This document shows, piece after piece, positions 10,803-21,970 of a DNA stretch of 64,000 nt. Below the pieces are notes generated by a model. That model was given only the letters and a program-made list of their open reading frames with translations, was not told where the DNA came from and did no database searches. The position numbers and the translations under genes are program-made. The DNA is from Alternaria dauci (taxonomy: Eukaryota; Ascomycota; Dothideomycetes; Pleosporales; Pleosporaceae): assembly GCF_042100115.1 (NCBI RefSeq), contig NC_091281.1, positions 1,860,001 through 1,924,000 on the forward strand. The letters run 5' to 3'. The first letter of the stretch is position 1. Every line of letters starts with the position of its first letter.

Positions 10803-11834
10803 ATGGCCTCGTACAACACCCCGGACTTCACACGCTACGCCGCCGCCCACGAGCACCTCAACGGCGAAGGCGACGCTCGCCCCACAGCCCTCCAGATTGT
10901 CAAAGACAACGACCTCGAGGGCAAGCTAACCAACAAGACCATTCTCATAACAGGCTGCTCCTCCGGCCTCGGCATCGAAACAGCACGAGCACTTGCTGCC
11001 ACAGGCGCCCGTATCTTCTGCACCGCGCGCTCCCTGGAAAAAGGCCGCACAGCACTCGCCGAGATCCTATCACCAGGCAAAGTCGACTTGCTCCATCTAG
11101 ATCTCGAAAGCTTAGCTTCAGTCCGTACTTTTGCTGCCGAGTTCCTCAAAGCAAGCGGTGGTAAAATACACATCTTGATCAACAACGCGGGTATCATGGC
11201 CGTACCGCAATCTAAGACCATCGACGGCTTCGAGTCGCAATTCGGCGTAAACCACCTCGCCCATTTCCTCCTCTTCCAGCTGCTCAAACCCGCTCTGCTC
11301 GCGTCCAGCACACCTACATCTGCGTCCCGCGTCGTCGCCGTGTCTTCCATGGGTCACCGGTACTACGCGCCTAACCTATCAGACATGCAGCTCCAAGAAC
11401 CCGGTGCATATGATCCCGAGAAGGCATACGCGCATTCCAAAACAGCAAATATCTGGTTCGCAAACTATATTGATAGACACTATGGTTCTGATCCCGAGCA
11501 TCCGATTCACGCCTTGTCGCTGCATCCAGGCGGTATTTGGACGGGTCTGAATGACCACCGGCCTGAGCTGGATGCGCTGAAGGAGGTCCCTGCTGTGCAG
11601 AGGTATATGAAGAGTCCTGCGCAGGGAGCCGCGACGACGGTGTGGGCGGCGGTAGGAAAGTGTTGGGAAGGCAAGGGAGGTGTTTATCTGGATGATTGTC
11701 AGGTTTGTCCGCCGGTGCCGGAGGAGGGCTATGAAGCTCTAGATCGGGGGTATGAGAAGTGGGCGTATGATGTTGAGAGCGAGGAGAAGTTGTGGGCGAT
11801 GAGTAACGAGCTCGTCGGATTCAGCGAGGCGTAG
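10803..11834 (+). CDS. Short-chain dehydrogenase/reductase (WWOX/retinol dehydrogenase-like)
   Basis: Intronless, 343 residues. I use the Met at 10803 (context CAACATGGCC), nine codons into a longer frame, because the peptide MASYNTPDFTRYAAAHEHL is typical of this group. The Rossmann motif ILITGCSSGLGIETARALA (TGxxxGxG) is at about residues 43-61, followed by ARIFCTARSLEKGR for cofactor selection. ILINNAGIMAVP (NNAG) is at about 128-139, the catalytic Ser is in VVAVSSMGHR, and the YAHSK pair gives the active-site Tyr and Lys. All catalytic residues are present. The group reduces or oxidises hydrophobic carbonyls and alcohols with NADP(H); the substrate here is unknown. Confidence 0.88.
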   Translation: MASYNTPDFTRYAAAHEHLNGEGDARPTALQIVKDNDLEGKLTNKTILITGCSSGLGIETARALAATGARIFCTARSLEKGRTALAEILSPGKVDLLHLDLESLASVRTFAAEFLKASGGKIHILINNAGIMAVPQSKTIDGFESQFGVNHLAHFLLFQLLKPALLASSTPTSASRVVAVSSMGHRYYAPNLSDMQLQEPGAYDPEKAYAHSKTANIWFANYIDRHYGSDPEHPIHALSLHPGGIWTGLNDHRPELDALKEVPAVQRYMKSPAQGAATTVWAAVGKCWEGKGGVYLDDCQVCPPVPEEGYEALDRGYEKWAYDVESEEKLWAMSNELVGFSEA

Positions 11835-11983
11835 TGTGAACATCACTGTCGGACATTTGACCGGGTGGCCGTGAGATGTAGTCTGTTTGTCATTCCGCTT
11901 TCGTCGAAAGCCATCTATAGGACCGAGTCCATGATCAGATTATGCTATCCTCAACCAAACGCTCACTACCTTTTGCCATGAAA

Positions 11984-13348
11984 CTATAGCACCTCAAACT
12001 CATAGTACACATACGCCGTGTACTCCTGGTCGCCCATCTGACCCGCTTGCGCCATGTCGGTCGACAGCGCCTGGTCGTCCTTTTGAATCCGTCCCTTGCT
12101 ATCGCGACCAAAGGCGTTGCCACCGAGGTATGAGTACGCGCTGTCGAGATTGGACTTTGCCTTTTTCGCTTGCTTCGCATCGGTCTAGGTTCCGCGTTAG
12201 TGAATGTGCGATAGAAACTCCCACGCTGAGCTCCTCGAACTCCTGTAAACTCACCTGAACGATTCCCGCGACAAAGTCAAGCGGCAAGCCATATCGCAGC
12301 ACCGTCTCGACAAACACTCTGAGCGCGAGAACATGGATCCAGATCATGGCGCTCTCGCTGTACCCCGTCCTGCCGAGCCGTAACGCCTCGCCCCACAGCT
12401 TCTTCTCGTCCTTGGCTAATTGCTCCGCCTCCTTGGCCTCTTCCTCCTTGTTACCTTCCTTGTACTGGTACTCTCTGGGTGTCCACCGCTTCTCCCTGCA
12501 CTTGTGCACAAACTCTGTCGAATGCTTCTTGAACGTCGTGACGGCGAACAAGGTAAACTCTGCATCTTTGGCGAGCTCGTTGGCGGAGCGGGGCACCACC
12601 ATCGGCGAGAGTTCCTCGTAGTCTTTGTAAAAGTCCTTGACGTTGTTGTTGGGGACGGCAATGAGGTGCGTGTCGAGGTACTCGGAGTCGCGGACAATGG
12701 CTTTTGGGTTTACGACGTTGACGAGCGACTTGGTCGCGAGGTTTCCGGTGCGTTTGCGCTCGGCGGCCTGGAGCGCCGACTTTGTCTGGTTGTACTGGCT
12801 CATCTTGGACTTGACGTCGTTGTCCACGCCTTGTATCTCCTGTCCAATTCGTCAGCCATACGCACTCGGGCCACAGAGGTTCCCTGCATGCAGACGCACC
12901 TTTTGCAAAGCGTCTATGAGGTCGGCAATGGGCTTGTCGGCGCGGTACTTGACCTTGTTCCACTGGAAGTTGCGCAGGTACTGATCCACAGGCTCTACAT
13001 TACGTGAGCTGCCGTTCGCCAATCGCGTTCTGCCCGTGAGCACATACTGTCGTTGATGGTCTTTTGCTGCTGGATCTTGGCCTCGTCGCCGTCGAGTATC
13101 TGGCGCAGGCTGTCGCCCACCTTGGCCACGACCGCCTCACACGCATTGTTGAGCTTGACGAGCTCGTCGGCCTGCTGCACGAGGGCGTCGAGGGTGCCAA
13201 TCTTGAAGTTGGGTATCGCGAACGGCGAGGTAGTGCCCACGTCATTGGTGACGGTGGAGCGCAGAGCTGTCAGGGCGTCGTCGGCGTGGTTGGACGGCGA
13301 AATGGACGTGGGCAGCGACACCAGCAGGTACTTGGAGCCCTTGGACAT
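11984..13348 (-). CDS. VMA5: V-type ATPase subunit C
   Basis: Four exons on the minus strand: 13348-13048, 12994-12900, 12839-12255 and 12184-11984. They encode 393 residues. Introns of 53, 60 and 70 nt are all GT-AG. Conserved blocks in order: MSKGSKYLLVSLPTS, NFKIGTLDALVQQADEL, DEAKIQQQKTIND joined to KPVDQYLRNFQWNKVKYR, SQYNQTKSALQAAERKRTGN, LIAVPNNNVKDFYKDYE, KKHSTEFVHKCREKRWTPRE, and LRYGLPLDFVAGIVQ joined to TDAKQAKKAK. The C-terminus YTAYVYYEFEVL is complete. Subunit C is the reversible stalk subunit linking V1 to V0 in the vacuolar proton pump. Its 231 bp spacing to divergent GCV1 implies a shared promoter region. Confidence 0.96.
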
Positions 13349-13579
13349 GGTTGCGGCGGTCTCTCTGGGGCGGTCGGGGCGCGGTATAGGCGGCGATGGG
13401 AACGATGGCCGTTTTGGTGGATGGAATCCAGTCGGGGGAGCTTGGGCCTGGTCGCGGCCTAGGGTGCCCGCCGCAGAGGTGCGCTGCCGTCATTGGTGTC
13501 TTATATAGAAGGCCGTGAGTACCCGCCAGTCAGTCAGCAAAACCACCCAACTTGACCATTTCCTCGTCACCACCGCAAA
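13349..13579. promoter_or_regulatory. Compact bidirectional promoter VMA5/GCV1
   Basis: Only 231 bp separate the two divergent start codons. No TATA box is visible for either gene, as expected of housekeeping promoters. Both UTRs must be short. Confidence 0.5.
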
Positions 13580-15012
13580 ATGGCCTCGAAGAAAGCTGTC
13601 GCTGCATTGCGCCCGGCTGCCAATGGCCTGGCGCCGCTGATTTGGAGGCCAGAATGCTCACGGGTCGCGACTTACTCCACAAGATGGCGCGCAGCCCCAG
13701 CCCCACGCACATGGCAGCAACAAGTCCGACATGCTTCATCTGAAGCTGCGAGCGAGCAGCCGGCAAAGACGGGCCTGTACGACCTTCACAGCAAGTATGG
13801 CGCCAAGTTTGTGCCGTTTGGCGGATATGCCATGCCCGTGCAGTACAGCGACTTGAGCATCATCGACTCGCACAACTGGACTCGCGAAAAGGCGAGCTTG
13901 TTCGACGTGGGACATATGTACGTTGTGCGACTTCCTACTTGTTCACCATTACTCTCAGCATCATCCAATCACGTTCCTGCGCTAATCCATCCAGGGTCCA
14001 GCACCACTTTTCTGGGCCTGGCGCCGAGGCCTTTCTCGAGACCGTCACGCCCTCGTCGCTCTCTTCACTGCCCGAACGCCAGTCCACCCTGTCGACCCTG
14101 TTGCACTCTACGGGCGGAATTGTCGACGACACAGTCATCACGCGCCTGTCCGATCGCTTCTACGTCGTCACAAATGCCGGCTGCAGGGAAAAGGACACTG
14201 CCTACTTCAAGACGCAACTAGAAGCCTGGAAGAATGCACACCCTGACCAGCCAGTAGAGTGGAACATTCTCGATGGACAAGGTCTTGTCGCGCTCCAGGG
14301 CCCATTATCCGCTGAGATACTCTCTCGCGTACTAGACGACAAGTCCAAGCAGGATCTCCAGTCACTGTACTTTGGCCAGTGTGCCGACGCCGTCATCAAA
14401 GGCACAGATGCCCAAGTGCTCATCAGCCGGGGTGGATACACCGGCGAAGACGGTTTCGAGATCAGCATCCCTGCCTACGCCACCGAAGCCGTGACGCAGT
14501 TCCTGCTCGACTCTGCCAAGGACGAACTGCGCTTTGCAGGTTTGGGCGCGCGTGACACGCTGAGACTAGAGGCGGGCATGTGCTTGTATGGACACGATCT
14601 TGACGATACGACCACACCGGTCGAGGCTGGACTATCCTGGATCATCGGCAAGGACCGCCGTGCCAAAGGCGGGTTCCACGGCGACTCGGTCATCCTGCAG
14701 CAGCTGAAGAAGAAGTCTGAAGGCGGCGGTGTATCACGGCGTCGCGTTGGGCTTGTCGTGGAGGGATCGCCTGCTAGAGAGGGTGCTGAGATTGTTGACG
14801 AGGCGGGTGAGAAGATTGGCACTATTACTTCTGGGTGTCCATCGCCTACGCTGAAGAAGAACATCTCCATGGGATATGTCAAAGATGGTATGCACAAAGC
14901 GGGCACTGAAGTTGAGGTCGTTGTCAGGGGGAAGAAGAGGAAGGCTGTTGTGACGAAGATGCCGTTTGTCCCTAGCAAATACTTCAAGCAGCCGGCGAAC
15001 ATCAAGGCATAG
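13580..15012 (+). CDS. GCV1: Aminomethyltransferase, glycine cleavage system T protein (mitochondrial)
   Basis: Two exons, 13580-13917 and 13995-15012, with a 77 nt GTACGT-CAG intron, giving 451 residues. The first about 50 residues are rich in Arg, Ala and Ser with no acid in the first 20, a mitochondrial presequence (ends near [11 protein letters not shown]). The GcvT fold starts with [20 protein letters not shown]. The phase is confirmed by LFDVGHM joining [15 protein letters not shown]. Further blocks: [68 protein letters not shown], and C-terminal [20 protein letters not shown]. It transfers the aminomethyl carbon from the H protein to tetrahydrofolate, releasing ammonia, in mitochondrial glycine breakdown. 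Confidence 0.96.
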
Positions 15013-15708
15013 ACCTGGTGTCGAGCACTGAATCACGAAGCATTCAACATGTAGTCTTCTTTTTATTCCTCTCATATTCTCTTATCCACGATATTCTGGA
15101 CAATCCGTGCCCGAACTTCTCCCGGGTCACGACCAGACGCGCAAATCACGTCGCGGACTAGATCGCTGTTTTATCGGTCTTTCTATCAGTCTCAAACGCG
15201 CATTACATCAGCCACGGTGATGGTTCGGGTGATGCAGGACGCGACGCGGCGACATGCCGACCGGCGCCGCGACAATGCCGCAAACACTGGGTCGCGGCAG
15301 TTCCGGCATCTACAGTATCAACGCTAGCAACGAGACATCGACGTCGATGTTCAACATCAGTCCACTGTTTTGCTACACGGTCCGGTCGCTGCAGTTGCTT
15401 CATTCGTTTCTGTGGCTCTTGATTCGTTTTCGATAGTGGCGGAATCACACCATGGTCTGCGAGGCACGTCAATTACCCGGCAGCAGGGAAGATGCTGCTG
15501 GGGCTGCAAGTGACAAACAATGGAGCATCGAGAAGGGTCGTTGGGTGCAGGGCAGATGTTGTGTGACCTTCAGAGAGGGGTCGGTACATGGTGATCTTGG
15601 TATATAAGACGTCGTGAAGGCCCACAGCTTTAAACATCAATCATCACAGGTTTGACTTGCATCTTCTCTACAAGACACACAACACTTTGATACAAAACAT
15701 CTTTCATC
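15013..15708. promoter_or_regulatory. Upstream region of cyanide hydratase with TATA box
   Basis: A TATATAAG at about 15601-15608 lies some 100 bp before the cyanide hydratase ATG and is the probable TATA box. The rest of the 696 bp holds no supported gene. A TATA promoter fits an inducible gene and contrasts with the TATA-less neighbours. Confidence 0.5.
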
Positions 15709-16970
15709 ATGCCTCTCACCAAGTACAAAGCTGCCTGCGTCAGTCCCCATCATCATCTTACTTGCCAAATGCTAGCTGACTGAGTACTAGGTCACCTCTG
15801 AGCCATGTTGGTTCGACCTGGAAGCCGGTGTCCAAAAGACCATCAACTTCATCAACGAGGCCGGCGCTGCAGGCTGCAAGCTCATCGCCTTCCCTGAAGT
15901 CTGGATCCCAGGCTATCCCTACTGGATGTGGAAGGTCAACTACCAGCAGTCCCTCCCAATGCTCAAGTCCTACCGCGAGAACTCGCTGCCCATGGATTCA
16001 GAAGAGTTTCGACGCATCCGCCGTGCTGCGCGAGACAACCAGATGTAAGTCTTCTTGTACGTCCAACAGAGAAAAAGGGATGTATCTGATATCAGATGTA
16101 GCTACGTCTCCCTCGGCTTCTCTGAAATCGACCACGCAACACTGTACCTCGCACAAGCCCTCATCGACCCCACGGGCGAAGTCATCAACCACCGCCGCAA
16201 AATCAAGCCCACCCACGTCGAAAAACTCGTCTATGGCGACGGCGCAGGCGACACCTTCAAGTCCGTCACGCAGACGGAACTCGGCCGTCTCGGGCAGCTC
16301 AACTGCTGGGAGAACATGAACCCGTTCCTGAAGTCGCTCAACGTATCTGAAGGCGAACAGATCCATATCGCGGCGTGGCCCGTGTACCCTGGCAAGGAGA
16401 CGCTGAAGTATCCTGACCCTGCGACCAATGTGGCGGAGCCGGCGTCGGATTTGGTTACCCCGGCGTATGCAATTGAGACGGGGACGTGGACATTGGCGCC
16501 GTTCCAGAGGCTGAGTGTTGAGGGGTTGAAGAAGACGACGCCCGAGGGGGTGGAGCCGGAGACAGATCCGAGCACGTATAACGGGCATGCTAGGATCTAC
16601 AAGCCAGATGGTACGCTTGTGTGCAAGCCCGACAAGGACTTTGATGGGCTGCTATCCGTTGATGTAAGTTCCCATCACCTACCACGACCAACGATATCTC
16701 GATCGCTGTGCTAACATACCGTAGATCGATCTCAACGAGTGCCACTTGACCAAGGCGCTGGCCGACTTCTCGGGCCACTACATGCGTCCTGATCTCATCC
16801 GTCTGCTCGTCGACACGCGTCGCAAGGAGCTCGTTACGGAAGCTGATACGAATAGTGGTATCGCTTCGTACACGACCCGTGAGCGTCTTGGCTTGAATGT
16901 CCCGCTTGATGCGCAGGCGCCGAAGCCAAAGGCCAAGGCTGCTGATGCGACTACTACTACTGCGATCTAG
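15709..16970 (+). CDS. CHT: Cyanide hydratase (nitrilase superfamily)
   Basis: Four exons: 15709-15738, 15791-16044, 16102-16663 and 16725-16970, with introns of 52, 57 and 61 nt. The product has 363 residues, normal for fungal cyanide hydratases. The start [10 protein letters not shown] joins [14 protein letters not shown]. The nitrilase triad is present: Glu in [18 protein letters not shown], Lys in [18 protein letters not shown] and Cys in [15 protein letters not shown]. The stretch GYPYWMWK and the [15 protein letters not shown] block are diagnostic of the cyanide hydratase branch rather than general nitrilases. It hydrates HCN to formamide and protects fungi that colonise cyanogenic plants. 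The tail is Ala/Lys/Thr-rich and variable. The gene is expected to be cytosolic and to form spirals like other nitrilases. The exact substrate preference (HCN versus nitriles) is inferred from the family. Confidence 0.95.
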
Positions 16971-18547
16971 GCTTTGCAAGGATATGGTTAAAGGATGCCT
17001 TCCTGTAGATACGGAAGGTAACCTGTAGGAGATTCCTAGAACGTCAATCGATACATTTCCCCACTCTTACATATGCTTGAACTTGTTCCTTACTACTGCA
17101 CTAACGTGAGTGGCGCTGTCAATTTGCAGGAATGACACCATTCCTATACCTGTTTGGAAGCTAGAATGCTTCATGCATGTGCAGCGCGGCGTGCAGACAC
17201 AACCTCTACCTACTCGACTCCCTTGCAAATACCCCGCTTGCACCCCTCACATAAGTCCTCTCTGTGTGGCGGCGTTTCCTTCTTCGCGTAGCTCGGTCTC
17301 TCCTGCTGAACCCCCTTCCAAAGCAGTAGCCTGCAGACTTGTCAACAATCAAGCTAAGCAAGCTAGGTACCCCAGCTTAGCTTAATTAGTAGGTACCTCT
17401 AACTTAGCTTAGCTTAATTAGCTTAATAGCTAAAATTAATAAGCTTAGCTTATTTAGCTTATTTATCTTAATAGCTAAGGGGTACCCCTTAGAGAAGCTT
17501 AAAAAGGGGTTAGTATAGGGGTATCCTTACGTAGTCTTATTATCACGTAGTGATAAGACTACGTAACTCCACTTACTCTTATTATTACGTAGTAATAAGA
17601 TTACGTAACTCTACTTACTCTATCCTTACTAATTCTATTAAGCTAATTAAGCTAAATAGGTAAGCTAGGCTTACAGCAGCTTAGCTTAATTAATTTATAC
17701 CTCTACTTTAGCTTGGCTTAATTAAATAGCCAGCTTGATGCCCTAGCTTGATAGCGATCAAGCTAGCTTGATTGTTGACAAGTCTGGCAGCCTGTACGAA
17801 ACGCGATCCACATATGTCTGTTCGTTCAACTTCAAGCTTTCTAACCACTGGCATCTCTTGCAGTGCTGCAAGAATACTTCCGCATCGTAGTGGTCATTAC
17901 GGTACTGTCAGATTAGTATCGTCACTTTTCCACTTGTCCATCCGTGTGTCGCACAAGTATTATTATGGCATCGAAACCCGCCCACAACGGATGTGGGGTA
18001 TGATTGGGTGACACCGTGTCTCGCGTTTATGCCGTTGAAGCGGAGTGATGGTATATGCTCAGCGACGGCGTCTGCGACACGGTGGTGTAGCGCCGGAAAC
18101 ATGCATGAGTCATTGCGAGGGCCTCGATTCTGGTTGGACATGTCGCGAAGATACTCCTGTCGGTTGTGATGGGGTTAGTGTGGTACAGTGTGGAGGATGT
18201 ACTTCAGTGGTCAGAGCAGTTGAACTTTTCGGACAGCGAACAGCCTGCAGAAGCACGCCTGGGAAGGACTTTAGCCAAATGAGAGTTTGCTGCAATCTGT
18301 GGGATGTGACCCCGCAACGCTATGGAATGTACTGGAGCGTGTGTCGCACGAACATGAATGCCCCTCTTCATCGTATGATCTGTACATGTGTGCAGGACGC
18401 GATGTTGCGGCGCAGTTAGATGTTCCTCAAATCGCGAGGCGGAGGATGGCAAAGCTAAAACTATCCACCGCTAGATGTAATATGAAGGTATGTTGCTGCA
18501 TTTTGTGCGCATCCTAACAGTAGAATACGTCGAAGCTAATTGTCTTG
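16971..18547. other. Intergenic region containing a foldback element
   Basis: This 1.6 kb gap between cyanide hydratase and the unknown gene at 18548 is occupied in its middle by the element at 17334-17786. Small frames at 17772-18517 run through in several registers and have no family features, so I call none. Confidence 0.5.
17334..17786. mobile_element. 453 bp foldback / MITE-like element with perfect 23 bp terminal inverted repeats
   Basis: The left end starts CAGACTTGTCAACAATCAAG and the right end is its exact reverse complement, 23 bp each (17334-17356 and 17764-17786). The interior is very A+T-rich, built from TTAGCTTAATTAGC-like words, and contains two nested hairpins around TACGTAGT: one at about 17537-17567 (GTAGTCTTAT arms) and one at about 17578-17608. 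It has no coding capacity. No clean target-site duplication is seen, although AGCCTG occurs just outside both ends. It is most likely a non-autonomous DNA transposon. Confidence 0.75.
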
Positions 18548-20366
18548 CTACTTTCTGGCCATTGTTAATTGCATCAAGGCCTGCGCTGATCCGTCCTGAC
18601 CCCCCTTGAGCAATTTTCTCACGCTCGGTCCAACCCCCGTTAACAACGCCACACTCTGTAAGCTGAGAGCTGTAACGGAATCTCTATCCCCATGCCAGAC
18701 CTTGGAAAAAGTATCGGTGAAGATCAAGTTGTACAGAAGTGTATCGCCATACACCAATAATGGTCCCCAACCAGGCACGAGTCCCAATCCGATCTGTGTA
18801 ATTGAATTGATGAGCCCCCACACAAATTCCGGCTCCACTGGTAAATCGTCATACTTTAGTCGTACACCCCACTCCTTCTTCAATATCTCAACAAGGTCAC
18901 AACAGTATGCGTTGGAGAACATCTCTCTCTCCCCGTACGACCAGTCTGACGGAATGTTGATGGAGTCGGTGGAAAAAATGGAAACACCGCAGTATGCGGA
19001 ATGGTAATCATCGGAAAGCCATCCGCGCGGCAACATGGTGGAGTTGTATATCAGGGATATGTCGAAGCGCGCAATCCAGCCCGGACGGAAGTTCCAACCA
19101 TACTCATCATCGCGCTCGAAGGTAATGGGCTTGCGGGTGTAAGTATTCATCTTGAGGCGCTTACGCATTGCGTCGTCCATGTTCTTGTCAATGTACCGGG
19201 CATTCTCAACTGTCTTCCAGTACAGCGACATCTTCTCTTGTAGCTTCTTCTCCTCGTCAGGCTCGAGGGCATCGCCGTGTGGAATCGACAAATGTCGGTT
19301 TCGTGCATTCTCAAGGTTTTCAATGGCATATTTGCCGATACGCTCAAGGTTATCGAACTTGCCAGGTGGCAGATGCATGATACCTGCCGTCTCCACCATT
19401 TTCTTCTTCATATCTTTGAAGCCTTGCTTGGAGTCCTCAATCATACGCTGGTAGCGTTCGTCGATGCTTGCAAAGTCTTTCGCCCACCTCTTGGTTGCTT
19501 CGTTCTTTTCATACTTGTCTTTGTCGCACATCTCTCCTAATCGCGCTTCGAGTGCAGAGCGAAGGCTTGGGCTTTGCTCCTCCTTCAACTCCTTGAGCTT
19601 AGACAAGGATTCAGAAGCAGATTCCTTGTTCTGAGACTCAGTTCCCAACCTCTCGATAACATCGAGGAGGTACTGATCCCCGGACTTGTACCCCACCCCA
19701 TCGATAGAGATAGAGAAGTTGGCGCGATCTTCCTCCGTAACCGTTTTCTCGCCTGAACGGATATAGGCGCTGAAGTCGAGCTTCCGGTGGCGGAACGAAA
19801 GGTGTTGAAACATGCACCAGTCGCTGTAGGCGCCGTTATCGACCTTGTGCTGGCGAGGCAGATAGATTGCACGGACGGGATACGTAAGATCTAGCCATAG
19901 GAATTGCTCAATGGCTGTTGGCATCCTTACAGGCACGAGGTAGATCTTCGGCGCTGTGTTGTTATGTCGGTCTACAATGTCTCCAGTGCTCACAGAGCTT
20001 TTGAGCCTGGTCCATTCGGTGATACACTTTGCCTCTGGTCCGTACATGACAGACATGTACTTCCATTTACGGTAGTTAGTCTGGTTGTTGGGAAAGGCAG
20101 GGACTATTGGATGCGCTGTCAGAAGTGAAAACATGTTTTGGAGGTGCTTGGAACTGACGTGTGTTATCCTCATACCCAATTGTGTGCTCAATCGTTCGGC
20201 TATGGTACTGGTCTCCCAGGATTCCTTGCTTGAATCTTGTGGGTTTGTTGACTACGACTTCCAGAAGCAAGTACTTGTAGAATATCTTGTCATTTGCGGG
20301 GTCGTAGTGCTCGCGCTTGAGTGAGCTGTGCTGGAACCAAATGGGACCTTCTGGAAGAACGGGCAT
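18548..20366 (-). CDS. Unrecognised 591-residue protein with coiled-coil middle and Gly-rich hydrophobic C-terminal segment
   Basis: Two exons fit best: 20366-20159 and 20115-18548, joined by a short 43 nt GTCAGT-ACAG intron, giving 591 residues. The N-terminus is MPVLPEGPIWFQHSS. The middle (about residues 200-380) is charged and helical, probably coiled coil (KYEKNEATKRWAKDF, RMIEDSKQGFKDMKKKM). NFRPGWIARFDISLIYN and LPRGWLSDDYHSAYCGVSIF follow. Near residues 510-550 a hydrophobic Gly-rich stretch, INSITQIGLGLVPGWGPLL, could enter membranes. No known domain is identified. The intron is short, so the N-terminal join is the weakest part; the long second exon is certain to be open. The gene is flanked by the foldback element and the 9 bp minisatellite. 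Confidence 0.6.
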
Positions 20367-21970
20367 GGTGAAGCAGGTCTTGATAGCTCAAGAGTATAGA
20401 TTGATTTGAAAAGGTAGGCACACGGAAAGGAACAAGCAGATTGTCGATGATACAAACTCTAGAAGCATAGCCCAGAGGTTGTATTTATGTTCAATCCTGT
20501 AGCTTGTAATTCTCCGCAATCTGCTTTCCAGCCCAGAAAATCGGCGCGCTCTGTCGGATGGAGAACATGTTCGATCCTGCGAATCAGGCGCTAAGTTTTT
20601 CACAAGAAAATTTCCTGACCAATAAACGTGGATAGCTGTACAACATGAGGGGGACAGCTCACAATATGATTTCTTTTTTCCTACCGTTCAGCTTGATAAG
20701 TACGACACCTGCTTGCACATCAGAGCAGGTTAGGAGGGGAGCCGAATCGCAGTCCTACGTGGAGAACCGAACCCCACAATCTGTGGTTGCAACTACGTAT
20801 CGTTTTCCACTATGTTTTTCGGTACTCTTGGTGTCTCCATTCTCTCTCGTAGTCATACACACATGCTAAGAAAGGTTAGCAACGTACAGTGTCCGTGAAT
20901 GCAACAAGCTGGTCCAACCAATGAGCCACGTTGCCGAAAATTCTGCATTGTAGAGATGAAGCTGCTAAGCGACACACAAGACTGACAAGACTGACAAGAC
21001 TGACAAGACTGACAAGACTGACAAGACTGACAAGACTGACAAGACTGACAAGACTGACAAGACTGACAAGACTGACAAGACTGACAAGACTGACAAGACT
21101 GACAAGACTGACAAGACTGACAAGACTGACAAGACTGACAAGACTGACAAGACTGACAAGACTGACAAGACTGACAAGACTGACAAGACTGACAAGACTG
21201 ACAAGACTGACTAATGTGTCTGTGCGCGTAATGCACATGTTCCCACCATACCAAAAAGCTGTACAAATCGCGTCTAATGGATCCGATTCGAGAAGATATT
21301 GCAGGAATCAGATCGCGTGGACAAGGTGCATGTTTCCCTTGTTCTCAAATCGCGCAAGAGAATGGTCTATGACGCTCAACGTTCATATTGAAATACTGCC
21401 AAGGTAAAAGCATCAATGATTGCGACGTGCAGTTGCAGAGGCGTCCATTGTCTGTCGTCATGAATGAGCGTGGGGCCGTCAGAGCAAAAGACAGCGGCTG
21501 GCCAATAGTCCTTTGTTGCCCGCCTCTCAAGATGTGTTAGCATCAGATATTGGACACGTTACGCACTGGTCTTGAGGCACATTGCTGAAGCTGATTCCTT
21601 GATGGATGCACCCCTCTGCACTTTGAACGAATCTGCTCTGTCGTGACAAGCGCTGCATGTGACCCTCGCGTCGTACGTACCGAGACGGCGCACGAGACAT
21701 GGTTTCTGTCCGTCCAATCGCTCGCATTCAGTATTGTGAATGATAATAGATGACGGACCGATGGACTTTCCCACGAGAGGCAGGAGCACATGTGGGGGTT
21801 GGCATCGCTGTCGTACCGATAGGGTGACGGTAAGCGAGATCCCTGCCGGCGCTAGCGCAAAGGGCCGGCGCGGGAGTCATGCATCCCTGTCTTTGTGAAT
21901 CTCCAAATCTTCCCCGCCCAACGGCCAACTCTCAACCCATAACACCCGCTGCGACCTCTCTCTCGTAACA
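20367..21970. other. Intergenic region holding a 9 bp minisatellite
   Basis: 1.6 kb between two divergently transcribed genes. The minisatellite at 20976-21211 keeps several reading frames open on both strands, producing spurious repetitive ORFs. No supported gene. Confidence 0.55.
20976..21211. repeat. Perfect 9 bp minisatellite, about 26 copies of ACTGACAAG
   Basis: The unit ACTGACAAG is repeated without a single visible change over 236 bp. Because 9 is a multiple of 3 and the unit has no stop in the frames used, long frames run through it: Leu-Thr-Arg on the plus strand, Ser-Leu-Val, Ser-Val-Leu and Ser-Cys-Gln on the minus. I see no flanking coding features, so I treat it as non-coding. 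The perfect homogeneity suggests recent expansion. Confidence 0.93.

Noticed and set aside
12420..13007. 195-codon plus-strand ORF
   Set aside because: Antisense shadow of VMA5, which has a conserved protein on the other strand.
17336..17786. Autonomous transposon at this site
   Set aside because: There is no open frame inside; only a non-autonomous element is supported.
20976..21211. CRISPR-like array
   Set aside because: The 9 bp units are contiguous without spacers, and the window is fungal.
20876..21407. Long repetitive ORFs on both strands (Leu-Thr-Arg, Ser-Leu-Val, Ser-Cys-Gln repeats)
   Set aside because: They are produced by the 9 bp minisatellite, which lacks stops in several frames. 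No start context, domain or flanking coding signal supports any one of them.
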